Source of the DNA: Membranipora membranacea
Taxonomy: Eukaryota; Bryozoa; Gymnolaemata; Cheilostomatida; Membraniporidae
NCBI GenBank assembly: GCA_914767715.1
Contig: OU612068.1
Span: 33,788,001 to 33,852,000 of the forward strand
Reading direction: 5' to 3'
DNA length: 64,000 bases
Below, piece after piece: positions 52,380 through 63,742 of this stretch. The notes beneath the pieces were generated by a model. The model had not been told where the DNA came from. It ran no database searches and was given only the letters and a program-made list of their open reading frames with translations. Numbering within the stretch: the stretch's first letter is position 1; every line of letters begins with the position of its first letter. The translations under genes and the position numbers were made by a program.

Positions 52380-52770
52380 CTAGCTTTATCTATCACAAAT
52401 CTGGTTTGAGATGTGAATGTGGTGGTCGTCGATAATCACACCCAGTAATTTAGCTGAGACTTGGTTTGAGAAATAGACTAACCCCTTGATGGTATTAGGC
52501 GGTTGAAGGGTCAACATCATAATATACTAAGTTTAAGCTTCATTGGTCTTTTGGATGGAGTTATCAGCTGCTGTCTGCATTTTATCGGCATTGGTTATAT
52601 CTCGGTTTTGTCCACATTTGTCAACTTTTGATTTTGGCACGAAAGCGTAGATTGTGGTATCATCTGCATATTTAATAACTGGGACATTCTGGCACAGGTC
52701 TGCAACATAGACAATCCACAATGCTGGCCCTAGGATTGTGCCCTGTGGAAATTATCCATGACTCAATAGT
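52380..52770 (-). mobile_element. LINE reverse-transcriptase fragment (YADD region)
   Basis: The minus strand encodes PQGTILGPALWIVYVADL (about 52745-52690) followed by VIKYADDTTIYAFVPKSK (about 52675-52625), the RT palm with its YADD catalytic motif. It belongs to a different LINE lineage from the 32-36 kb element, which has FADD. Both sides are lost or decayed; a stop lies just upstream of the PQG segment. Confidence 0.8.
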
Positions 52771-53406
52771 AGATTGACAGTCCTAGAATTGTTATGGTCA
52801 AATCCAATACTATTTTAAGGTTGTTTCCTTGATGAGGCAATTATACGGGTCACATGGTTTTATTATCTGGACCTGGTGATGGAAAGTTTACACACAAACT
52901 TACTTGCAGGGAACCATGAGTACAGGGTATTATATTCTATATTCTCTTTCTGTGATGAATGAGGAAAGACTAACTTGATAGAAACTGATTTGTATCTATA
53001 TCTTTTTAGCTGATGACAAACACTATTTACTATTACTTCTATTTTTCGTTTCCATTCTCAGATGTATCCAGCCAGTTATTCTAGCTTTACAGAACAGTCA
53101 AAAGTGATTAGTGATAAGAACAAACAGGTGATAAAATTATAACTTTGGAATTTACCGGCTTGGGAATCCCCTCTGTTGTTGCATCATTCTGGCCTTGCAC
53201 GGTTTTTCCCAACACATGTTAATCAATGAATTATCAATTATCTCCAGGCTTGTGAGGCCATGATTGGGTCATTGGATCACTAAATACAGCCTATCAACAA
53301 CAGCCAACAACCTACATGGGCCAACCTATATCTAGCGGTAACGGTTATATCCATTATGATTGTGTTGTGAGGATTCCAGTGTTACAGTCTCATTAGAAGC
53401 TTTGTC
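52771..53406. other. Non-coding stretch upstream of the TRIM-like gene
   Basis: No exon was recognised. It presumably holds the promoter and 5' UTR of the gene beginning at 53407. Confidence 0.5.
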
Positions 53407-56400
53407 ATGGCTGCCGCAGCAGCAGCTACAGTGGACAATGAAAGTGAGAGGGCATGTGGTGGCTGCCTTGAGATAGTGTGCTATCTGAACAACCCGGGAA
53501 AACTACCGTGCGGCGATATATACTGTATAACATGTCGTGATGACCATTTCACTACCGACTCGAAAAAAGAAGTTGAATGCTTGGTCTGCAGGTAATGTTA
53601 TTGAGATCATTGGTATTGTGCAGTGCAGCCAGTTCTTGAAACTTGAGCTGATAAAATGCTTCCATTCCTTAATTCATTCATGAAAGGAAATATTTCGACT
53701 TTTGTGTACGATGATCAACTACATATTATTATTACTTATATCTATATCATGGTGTCTAGTTTAGTGTGAGGTTACCAGTCTGATTGCAGCTGAATCCTTA
53801 CAGACTCACTTCTCTAACTGTATCCCATCCATCGATCCTCTATTTTGTGCATTGATATCATTTACTAAGATACATGTGGCTAAAAACTAACTCTTGTAAT
53901 ATCAATGCAAACGACTTATGCCACATACCAGCCATGAGGCATAAGTTTCTTTTGTTGGAATATTACCTAGGTGGCTTTCGGCATCCACCCTCAGCTATCC
54001 ATCTGTTGTTTTCTTTGCAGGCAAAAGGTTGTCAACCATTTTGTGCTTCTTGATCAAGATGATAAAGGTGTTGAACTGTGTGATGAACTCAAATGCTATC
54101 ACTGCGGTAATAACCCGACACACTACTGTAAAGACTGTGATATCCATCTGTGTGATACAGATTTGGAGGTGAGGATGGTGATTTCTTATAGTTTTCCCTG
54201 AAAAATCTCTGATGTGCTGGTAAAACAAATTTAGAACTTTGTCTAATTTGTAACTGAGTATGACTCATACACACTTGGAAACTGTGATTCCCAAATTATT
54301 GGGAAATCCAAATTCCTAGTCAATATTCATTCCTTCGAATTAGTTGGCTGAATATTGATTGCGACATTGAGCGAGCGGTATAAGCCGGTAAGACCGATTA
54401 CGACACATTGGTTTTTGAAGATGTCTCCTTTGGCAAACAATGAACTCCGCTGCAATAGCAGACTAAACTCTAAACATAAGCAATGAGTATTTATAATCTT
54501 TGACATAAGTGGGGTTGTCACGATCTAATTCACAAGCAATCACCTGTGGGGTACCTCAAGGCTCCATTCTGGGTCTTATCCTCTTTAACTTAGCCATCAA
54601 TGGATTGCTAGCAACATTTGACAATTCATTCGCTTATGCAGATGATACGTTAATCTACTGTACAGCCACAAGCATAGATGAAGTACTAGCGGAGTCCAAT
54701 ACTCTGCTAAAGAAATCATCAGATTGGTATCATAGCCACTTACTGAGACTCAACATTGAGAAAACACAATTCTGTATATTTTCCAACAGAAACATTAAAA
54801 ACTTTTACCACATCAATTTTCAAAACTCAAAAATTGAGACAAAAATCTCTATCAATGTACTGGGGGGTTACCCTGGATACTGATTTATCTTTCCATATCC
54901 ATGCCAATGAAACGGCAACCAAAGCAAACAAAGTAGTATACCTACTTTCAAAACTAAAAAAATACATGAGCGTTGAGGAATCCTTAAGGACTTACAAAAT
55001 TCTCGTCAGACCTATCCTAGAATACTGCTCATCTATCTACCTAGAAGGCACTCAAAAACATCTGACACAATTGAAAAAGTTCAGAATAAAGCAATTATAA
55101 TCATAATGTCTGCACCCAAAAAGTTTTCTGTCACAACTGGTAGATCACTCTTAAACTTACCCACCCTAAAAAGTAGAAGACATTACCTATTTCACAAATT
55201 TACACATAAGAAAATATCCAAAAATAAAGCATCAAAGCATATTCTTCGCCTGGTGCAAAAGTCCAATAAACACCCGCGCTCCCTTAAGCCTGGTACCCAT
55301 CAACTGCATAACTGTCCCAGGAACTCATCTGCGATCATGCACGACCACTTGTGCATTGCTGTGATTGGTGGGTACAAAATACACAGAGATCATGCGTTTA
55401 CAAATACCTTCGCACGAATGTAGAATTGATTCTACTTTCGTGCGATATGTTGTGCGATATGTTGTGCTGCATTTTGTGGTACCCACAAATTCTTTAATGA
55501 TTGCCAGTGCAAAATCTTAGAAATTCCTGAGATTAAAAAAGCACATTGGTGGGTACAAGGCTTTAGAAGTAAACGCAAAACAGCCCTCTTAAATCTGCTG
55601 CACAATTTCAGACTGAAATGCAAAACGGCTGACAGCCTACTATCTTTGAACTAATACTTTTGATAATAATCGTGACAAGTACAATAATTTTATATATATG
55701 GTTGGTTGGTTGGTTAGTTTATTTTGTCACAAACATTAGGTATGCTGCGAGATTGAGTGTTTATATTGTTACATGAGAAGGGAATACCAAAAAGAAACAT
55801 ATACAAAATGAGTAAAGTAAAGTCTGACTTCTAGTGGATTAAAAAATATCTTGTAATATCAAAATCAAGTGTCTGAGGAATGAGTCTTTACCCCAGGCAG
55901 TTCTGTATTTAAGGCTGCGATATCTGCCTGAGGGGAGTTTCTCAAGAAAATTGTTTAAAAAATGTTCGTCATCATGTATTATCTGGAGGGCCAGGTTCTT
56001 TGTACGTTTTGATATGACTGAATCTAGGTCCCCAATATCAAGCCCTAGTCTGTCGCCTTGCTTAAAAAACTTTCTCAGAGCTTTCTTGTCTCGTGAATAA
56101 ATACTAGTGAACAAAACATCATCTTCTTTTTCTGTAAAGCCATATATAACTTATTTTCCCATTTCTAGAACATTGTCATTTATTTGTGTGTAACCCCTTT
56201 TTTTATATTTAGCTGTGTGTAGAGGTCAACAAGTTCCTTTTTAACTTCTCTGTTATCTGTAAACTTTCTAGAAAACCTTTTTAAACAAATAAATATAACT
56301 TGACGTGGGTTGGAATCCCACTGCAGTCCACTAACTACTGGGACTTGTTGGACCCCAGGTGTGCTCCGACCTGCCTACAAACTGGGAGCAGATTGGGGCA

Positions 56401-59400
56401 TACATTGCGGCCTTGCCCTTAAGGCACCTACTATTTCACCCCCCCCCCCTTCCTCCCCCCCCCATTCTTTGGAATGCATGGTAAGTGATTGAACCGGGCA
56501 ATTTTTAAGCATGACTTGGCTATTTAACTTGATATAGTGCAGTAAATTCATTGCTAGTTCATTGCGTGCCAAATTATCTAAAGAAGTCTCTTCAGATTCA
56601 GAAAACAATGCTATCACTCATACTCATACTCAATATTCAGCCAACTAAATCGAAGGAATGAATATTGACTAGGTATTTGGATTTCCCAATATTATGGGAA
56701 TTCCAGTTTCCAAGTGTATGAGTCATACTCAGTTAGAAATTAGACAAAGTTCTAATTTCAATTGACCAGCACATCATAGATGTTAATTGATTTTATCTTG
56801 CTACTGAAGAGGAGTTCATTGCCCCTTGCCCTTTGGAGGACGAGATTCTCTTCCATGGCTACTGCTATATACCCATTAGTTATTTTTACAGAAGTGATAG
56901 TTAGCTTGTTCCGTTTACTGGTTACTGGTATGTGTTTCAACATTTTTACTTCTACACAGGGACACAATAAATACCAGAGAGAAAATCATGATGTTATAAC
57001 TACCGGGGTCTTCAGAGAGAATCCAAGACTCTACAGGGCGAGAAAATGCCATGATCATGAAAACATGAGACTGGAAGAAGCATGTGTGAAATGCTTCAAG
57101 GTGTTCTGCAGAAAGTGTGAGAGAAAAGATCCTTGTTCACTGAAGTCATCAAAGCTGCCAAGTAAGTTCAACACATACCCACTCAAAACCATTACCTGAT
57201 CTGATTTAGTAAGTTAGAAGACTTTCATTGCAGTATTTGAATTGTATTTAGTTGCATAATAGCCATTTTCATAAGGTAAACTGGGAACCACTTTAACCAC
57301 TCTAGCAGCTAATAAGCTGAATTATCTGATACAAAATCATCCCTCCTAAATTACAAGCTTGATAAAGCTGTAGGGTGACTTGGTGAATTGTGCACAATTT
57401 ATTAATTTTTGATGTTATTGTGGAGATAATTTCGTGATACATAAAACAAGATATATACATGTAAATACTCATTTTTATAAACATGTTTAAATCGATCATG
57501 CGTCATCCTCTGCACTTATATGTAATATTTATGTTATTTATTACTTCTTTCACAGACTTGTTGCAGCACGTCTTTTTGAGATCTAAACATAAAACTGAGA
57601 ATATCGATCAGGTGGCTCAAAGGCTGAGAGATAATTACTCGGCACCGCTGAGAAACTTGGCTGAGCAAATCACATCAAGATGTAAACTGGAGAAGACTGC
57701 TTTCTCTACACTGGATGACAACTCGACGAAGATCGAGGAGCTTATCCAGAGTATAGATGATATCACAGAGAAGCAGGTAATGCATGTAGTCCATGTGTCA
57801 TGTCTGTAGTAGCACTATAATCTAAATATAAGTAGTCAGCGCTCTTTGACAGCTGAAGACATAGAGTCTGCAGTAGACCAAGTTTAATCCAATTGCCAGC
57901 ATACCAGTTGCTCCTTTCCACTGGTCACGGTATGCCATTAATCCTAACAAGGTTTGTTTGGATCAGGGCCATAAATGACAACTCCCACCATCCATCACCT
58001 CAAATGTGCTTAAACTTACTAGATTTTCCAACACTACCCCATCTCACCCCATCCCCCCCCCCCCCCACATCCGGCACTGCTAACATCAATGAATATTTGA
58101 CAGCTGATCATAGTAGTGTAACTGCATCAAATTATACATCATTGAGTCTGTATTAGTTCATGGACGTATCTAAGTGAGATGGATAACAGTGGATTATGTT
58201 TTTTCTTCTCATTCTTAGATTCAGGGAATAAGAGAAAGTGCGGAGAAAGAGAAGAAGGTTCTGAAGAACACCCAGCGACACAACGAAACTCTAATCTACG
58301 GTTATGTATCTGAGATTCAGAGGCAAAGAGAAAACCTATCATCGTGCAGGCTGCTAACAGATGAGCATATCAAACTATCACATGATGTAGATGTGATTTC
58401 GGGCTACGCTGACAAAAAACTGGCTGTGGATGAGCTATCAAAACAAAACACGGGAAATCAATGCCCAATGCTATCGTCAGCTTACCTGATCAAAAAAGGT
58501 ATGGGTAAATATGGAAATGGGTAATGTGATAAAATACACGGTGTGGCTAGCTTATGAAGAATTCCCATGATGATATAAAACTCAGTCAATCTGCCTGCAG
58601 AATTGTCTTGTAACATAGGCTATCTAATATGCGTAGCGTCTTTGGTGGTGCTGCCTTCCATCAAAAAAGGCACCTCCAGTAGTTCAGGGTATGAGATACC
58701 GTAACTTGTGTTCCATTTTTGACCAAAATACTTCTAAATGATGAGTTTCCATTGTCTTCCTGCAATGGAAGATCTAGGAGTAGGTAAATTATGAAAGATA
58801 TACACCAGTGCAGGATATATCCTTACTCAGTGACACCATGGATACTTGTAGCTAAGATGCGATGTTTGCGATTCAGCATTTTATTCATCAAAATAGTGAC
58901 ATTAGATGGTGAAGAGTAGTGTTATGGACATGAAAATCCTTTAGGAGTATTCTTTTACTTCATTTATTGTGGTCTGACTGTCCAATATGTGTGATAACTT
59001 TTTCAAATAGCAATGGCATTCTCCTGTTGCATTGTGGGAAATAACATAGCATTTGTATATAATATCTCCCAAAATCCCTGATATTAATGATGAAATACCT
59101 TCTTGTTTCTGAATTGTCCGCCCTTATTGTACGGAAAAAATCATTGACGATTGTAGGGGAACATCGCTTGTGTGAGATTGAAGCCAAAGTCTCAACTCAT
59201 CCAACGGGAATGATAGCAAAGGCATCGTTTGATACTAAAAAGGCCATGGGAGTGCTCTGGACTCATGACAAAGATTTAGTTGTGTTATACGACGATGATG
59301 ATGATGAGATGTCAGATGAGGATGCAGTCTCCCATGATATGTTCTCATACTTTGACTTAGGAAACAGAGATGAGAGGGCCAACAGAGACAGCATTGCTTC

Positions 59401-60507
59401 AGTGAATTCTACTCAGACAGATTCGTCTTCTCAAACTACCACCAGCTATCCTATTGAGTCAGTGGATGTCTATCTGAAACGAAAAAATCTGCAGGGCGTT
59501 AGCCTGCACGACTACAAATCTGTGGTGGCATACAAAGGGAGCACAATGCTAGGGTTGACTGACACTGAGAATGGAACAACCATTACAAAGTTATCCCATC
59601 GTGCGATTGGTTTGGGAAAAGAAACAATACCAAACGAGTACAGGATAGAAGAAATCACCATGTGGACCGGCCGTATCATGCTGATGACGACCGACCACAA
59701 GCTTGTGGTTCTGGACAATGACTGGGAGGTTTCCACCATATTCGGGCGTGAGGTACTTGCTGAGATAGAGATACCTGGAGGGATGTTGGGGATGGAGGAT
59801 GGATGTCTGCTAGTGTCTGATTGTAGGCGTGAAGGAAGCCTCCATATGTATGAGCTTATAGGAGAACAGCTTGAGAAAAAATGGACATGCTTCGGATTGG
59901 TTGAACCCACAAAGATCTGCACAGATAGATATGGGAACATCTACACCGCGAGTGCATCTCAGTCAGTCATATACGTCATATCCCCCAGTGGTAAGTAATG
60001 TATGTTATGATTTTGTATATTAGTTGACAAGTTTTGTTTCACATCTAGGCAACTAGGATTGAGAATGTTAGAGCGACCTGCATGGAGTACATTGTATTGA
60101 AATAATTACCTGTGTTCCAATGTATGTTCACACTTGTGGTATCTGAAAATACAATCATGGCTGGATTTGCTTTACAAGTACTATTTTTCAGCCCTTATCA
60201 GTAATTTCTTTTTCACATTTCAGGAGAAAAACAACTTGAGTTAACTGCTCCTGAATTAAAAGACACAAAACTCTCCGACATGGCAATCAATGATGACATG
60301 CTCGTGGTAGTAATATATACTGAGGGAATAAAGCTGTTCAAACTGAGATATCAATTAACCGAAGAAGACATGACAACTCCTCAGCAACTCAAGAGAACAA
60401 TGTCAAGGAGAGCATCAGGCTTGAGGACAACTGCATCGAAAAAATGGGATTCTGTTTATAAAAAGGTTGCTGGCAAACCAGCTGCCAAAGTCAAATTCGA
60501 ATATTAA
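53407..60507 (+). CDS. TRIM-like protein: RING-like, two B-boxes, coiled coil, NHL-like C-terminus
   Basis: Coding exons: 53407-53591, 54021-54168, 56960-57161, 57556-57776, 58219-58499, 59157-59990 and 60224-60507, about 717 aa. Residues 17-61 form a RING-like finger (CGGC...LPCGDIYCITC...CLVC), but the usual His after the third Cys pair is Asp37. B-box 1 (CYHCGNNPTHYCKDC...H) spans exons 2-3. B-box 2 (CHDHENMRLEEACVKCFKVFCRKC) lies in exon 3. Exons 4-5 are a predicted coiled coil. Exons 6-7 resemble an NHL/beta-propeller (PTKICTDRYGNIYTAS, VIYVISPSG) after an acidic insert. TRIM-NHL proteins are E3 ligases or RNA regulators; the substrate is unknown. Exon 5 ends in phase 2 but exon 6 needs phase 1, so a one-base assembly error in the A6 run at 58493-58498, a missed microexon or a real frameshift is likely. 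AATAAA lies at 60839-60844. Confidence 0.82.
54500..55690 (+). mobile_element. LINE reverse-transcriptase 3' part, frameshifted, with inner insertion
   Basis: The plus strand encodes TCGVPQGSILG, then FAYADDTLIYC (RT catalytic YADD), then a frame change near 54865 to VTLDTDLSFHIHANE. It continues with YKILVRPILEYCSSIY and, after another frame change, TGRSLLNLPTLKSRRHYLFHKF. The tail resumes at about 55560 (KRKTALLNLLHNFR) after an inserted segment. It is 5'-truncated and inactive. Confidence 0.85.
55364..55559. mobile_element. Small insertion in the LINE, with 14-bp direct repeats and internal hairpin
   Basis: ATTGGTGGGTACAA occurs at 55364-55377 and again at 55546-55559, either side of a 168-base segment. 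The segment contains a hairpin (TTCGCACGAATGTAGAAT ... ATTCTACTTTCGTGCGA) and an internal inverted copy of GTGGGTACC. The LINE tail reads on after it. Fourteen bases is long for a DNA-transposon duplication, so the repeats may instead be part of the element. Confidence 0.5.
55693..56125 (-). mobile_element. LINE C-terminal fragment, tail-to-tail with the preceding LINE
   Basis: The minus strand encodes SRDKKALRKFFKQGDRLG then KRTKNLALQIIHDDEHFLN, then LPSGRYRSLKYRTAWGKDSF, the classic closing segment of jockey/CR1-like reverse transcriptases. A (CCAA)n tail at 55699-55717 on the plus-strand low side marks its 3' end. Confidence 0.7.
56218..56300 (+). mobile_element. A-tailed retroelement 3' end
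   Basis: Shares GAGGTCAACAAGTT and AACTTTCTAGAAAAC with 30440-30545, and likewise ends in an (AAAT)-like run. No coding part. Confidence 0.5.
56303..56432 (+). mobile_element. tRNA-derived SINE copy
   Basis: The 5' part GTGGGTTGGAATCCCACTGC resembles a pol III B box. The body CCCAGGTGTGCTCCGACCTGCC and end CCCTTAAGGCAC match 31185-31310. A C-rich run follows. Confidence 0.65.
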
Positions 60508-62164
60508 TTATTGTCGAGTAAATCTGTCAAATCCTAGTTTCAGCTAGTGTTTTGGTTGCCTTGTAGATGGACACTTGGTAAAAACAGTTTAAAACTGTTG
60601 TTTCATCGTTTCATTCATATTATCCTGAATACCAAAATCCTTTTCATGGTATTCGGCATATCGGCTACCATTTTGTTACTGTGAGGACAGAATTGCACAT
60701 ACCTCTCAAGTGTAAAAAAAATTTAAGCTACTGTTACTATGAACTAGAATTGTTGTGATGTTTGCAGTTTTTCATCAAAAGTTGTCTCACGAACTGGTGA
60801 TGAGATTTGGTGAGCTGATCTAATTATATCTGTGTACAAATAAATCAAATCATTGAATTCCATTCTGTGAAGCAGCATAACGTTATCTTTTAATTATGGA
60901 TATTGGATGGTGAATAGATTGGCACAACCCTGATTTAGCAAACTAATTTGTTTATTCCACTATTTGCCGTGACAACTTTCATGTTGCAAAATAAAAAGAG
61001 TCGGTATGCGCTGTATACGCTGCATACTGAACATAGTGTATGTAGCCAACACAGCTTCATCAAGAGCACACAACTTCCATCTGCCCAAACACATGCAGTT
61101 TTAAGCTGAGAATATGCATGGAGAACCGTATGTGACAAGTAGCCCTATTTGGTAGAGTAACACCAGATATTTGAACTGATTAAACCTTATGAGACCAGAT
61201 GACACTTTTGCACCGAAGAGCTTAGTGAAGTTTTTTTTGCTTAATCTGCGCTGTCATAAATTTTAGCTTTCATCCCAATATTTTAACAACAATAACACAG
61301 AGGCAATACAGAAGGCAATTCATTTTTTTTATTTCCTAACAATATAAGAGTGAAAAATAATCTAATGCACTCTCCGCTGCCTATCCCGCTACTCAATATC
61401 TCTCTGGATTTTAGTTTTTGGGAAATTAGGTTAGTACTGCACCTATGGAGTTATTATAGACTCTATGACTGTATCACAGAGTAAAGGTAGAAAATATTGT
61501 GGGTTGAATCATGAAACATGCTAGGCAGCATCTATTACCGAGTCACATGTTTCACCATGGTGGTACTATATCATACCTTTGGGACTTGAGAGATAGAGGT
61601 GGAGCAATTTCAATGCGTATGATGTTTTGCTGCCCCCTATTGAATTTAATTTTTGGTCAAAAAAGCATTCAAAGCAACATATTGTTGGTTAAAATATGTA
61701 TATCATAAGATTCGATGCCTGTTATTTCTGTCGATCAAAAAACCTGAGATACAATGCATTTCAATTTATTTCCCCAATAGAGCATCATATATACATGAAA
61801 ATCAAGAAGCAACGTCATAACTATGTTGTGACAACTCCAGGTACGTTAGGTTGAGCTGAATCTGATAAGAGCTGGTTATCTGTCCCAACAATGCAGTGAT
61901 TCTTATAAATCTATGATCGGCGCTGGCTGGGCTTTCGGTTTAATTTTGAGAGAGCACATTTTAGGATGCACAGGTACTTCTTAACTTACTTTCTTGCCAC
62001 CTTTATCAAGTCGGACAAAAGAAAGATCTTTGTGCATATCACAGGCTGCTGGTGTTGGTGTTTCACGTTTTAAGATTATTCTATCTCAGGTTATGCTAGT
62101 TATTGGTGAAGGCTGTGACATGCTACTTCATATATCGAACTTTTTGTCCAATCCTTTCAGAATG
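60508..62164. other. TRIM 3' UTR and intergenic stretch
   Basis: The 3' UTR of the TRIM-like gene likely ends past the AATAAA at 60839-60844. No other gene or recognisable repeat was found to 62164. Confidence 0.55.
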
Positions 62165-62345
62165 AATGCAGGCTGCTGATGGTAAACACCCACAAAATGA
62201 TGAAAATTTATTGAAAACTCTGAAAATTGACCATGATTTTAATACTAGAAACAAATCCAAACTTTTAACACTACCTCAAATTAAAACTGAAAAGGGGAGG
62301 AGATCGATATTCTACTCTGGTGTTGAGCTGGTATCTCTGGCTATG
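62165..62345 (+). mobile_element. LINE C-terminal tail fragment
   Basis: A plus-strand frame reads DHDFNTRNKSKLLTLPQIKTEKGRRSIFYSGVEL. This is the N-T-R-x-K...R-T-x-x-G-x-R-S-x-x-x-x-G closing pattern seen at the end of many LINE reverse transcriptases. The W of the usual LWN motif is lost. No upstream RT motifs are present, so it is a short 5'-truncated copy. Confidence 0.65.
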
Positions 62346-62759
62346 CTCTGGATTTACTTGATTTTCCTCTGCAGGCTTTCAAGGGAGCCCTGGCGGCTCA
62401 CCTCTGGGATGAAGTATTGACTTTGGCTCTGTGAGGGGCCTGGACCTGCGGTGGCCTGCGTCGGCCGCATGGAGGATGGACTTCTAGAACAGGATTGCCC
62501 CAACTCCAGTCTCGGACTATCTGGCACTCCTTTTGTTTTTTTATTGTTTTTCATTTTCAGTCCTACCTACTAAATTTTAATTACTAAGACAATAAACAGA
62601 GAACAAAAAAAATTATGGCAGACTTAAAATACCATTCAGAAGATGATGACCGGCGCTGCGGGACTGCTTTCAACGACTATTTTACATTGAAGAGCCAGTA
62701 TGTTTACTGTGTGTTGATATATACTGTAAGAATCGCCTAATAGGCTCTCATGGTGAACC

Positions 62760-62921
62760 GAAGGGAGAGAGAAGGGAGAGAGAAGGGAGAAAAAAGGGAG
62801 AGAGAAGGGAGAGAGAAGGGAGAGAGAAGGGAGAGAGAAGGGAGAGAGAAGGGAGAGAGAAGGGAGAGAGAAGGGAGAGAGAAGGGAGAGAGAAGGGAGA
62901 GAGAAGGGAGAGAGAAGGGAG
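62760..62921. repeat. 11-bp purine minisatellite (GAAGGGAGAGA)n
   Basis: About 15 near-perfect copies; one strand is all purine. The long frames (Arg-Glu-Gly-rich on plus, Leu-Ser-Pro-Phe on minus) come from the repeat. Confidence 0.95.
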
Positions 62922-63261
62922 GAAGGCATCACATCACATCTCGGCCAAAACAGACTTCGAGTTGTGGAATAAAAGTGGAATGGATATTGAATGACGATTA
63001 ACCATCTTAAAGAGTTTATATCCATTTAATATAATAATTAAAAAAGAAATATTGAAAAAAGAAAGCAAAAAAGTGCAGGACACCAACACTACTGAGAAGG
63101 ATGGGCCGGAGAGATTCCAGTATCATGGTCTGTAATAGATATCTTTTTTGTTGAAATGAGGCAGTCTGGGCATTAGCCTGTCAGCTCATATACAAATCAT
63201 ATTTTATATAATATTATTGTGAACCATACACAAACGCATATCAAGGATATTCAGCCTGAAC

Positions 63262-63742
63262 CATAGAATTGATAATAAACCTAGACAGGACACCATATAC
63301 AGCTGAAGTGAGGCACTTAATTGTGGGACAACATAACGTCATTGGAAGGTGTAGAAGCAATGATGCTATCATTGATTTACGGTCCATAATCCAGGTTTTT
63401 TGTTCGTATCACAATCAATTTTTATCGGATTTTGAATTTGAAAAATTACTTTACAATCAACAGCGATTTGCTATCAACTTGATGCTATTTCTTCTTCAAA
63501 AAAATTATTTAGCCTAATATAAGTATCAAACTGTTCAGGATAAGCTGCTAAATCTATTGTAATTTTCAAACTCGAAATCCGATCAAAAATTGATCGAGTT
63601 ATCGACGAAAAACCTGGATTTTTGACAGTAAATCAATAACATCATTGCTTCTACACCTTCCAATGTCGTTACGTCGCTCACAATTAAAGGCCTCATTGCC
63701 TCAATGCAAATGCTCCATATAGTGTGCTGTCTAGGTCTATGG
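63262..63742. repeat. Foldback element, about 190-bp arms and 98-bp spacer
   Basis: The arms 63262-63457 and 63556-63742 are reverse complements at roughly 80-85% by eye. Both carry, in opposite orientation, CCTAGACAG, CATTGGAAGGTGTAGAAGCAATGATG and TCGGATTT. No coding sequence and no obvious target duplication were seen. The element fits a non-autonomous foldback or long-TIR MITE. Confidence 0.85.

Larger units (their letters stand above)
54211..56773. repeat. Inverted repeats (about 145 bp) flanking a LINE/SINE-filled insert in TRIM intron 2
   Basis: The arms 54211-54358 (starts GATGTGCTGGT) and 56631-56773 (its reverse complement starts GATGTGCTGGT) are close to 90% identical by eye. The left arm lies just 42 bases past the exon 2 donor. 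The interior holds two LINE tails and a SINE. It could be a large composite TIR element or two unrelated inverted copies of one repeat. Confidence 0.78.

Noticed and set aside
62636-63025. Leu-Ser-Pro-Phe-rich 129-codon frame
   Set aside because: It is produced by the 11-bp purine minisatellite; there is no start context, splice sites or domain.
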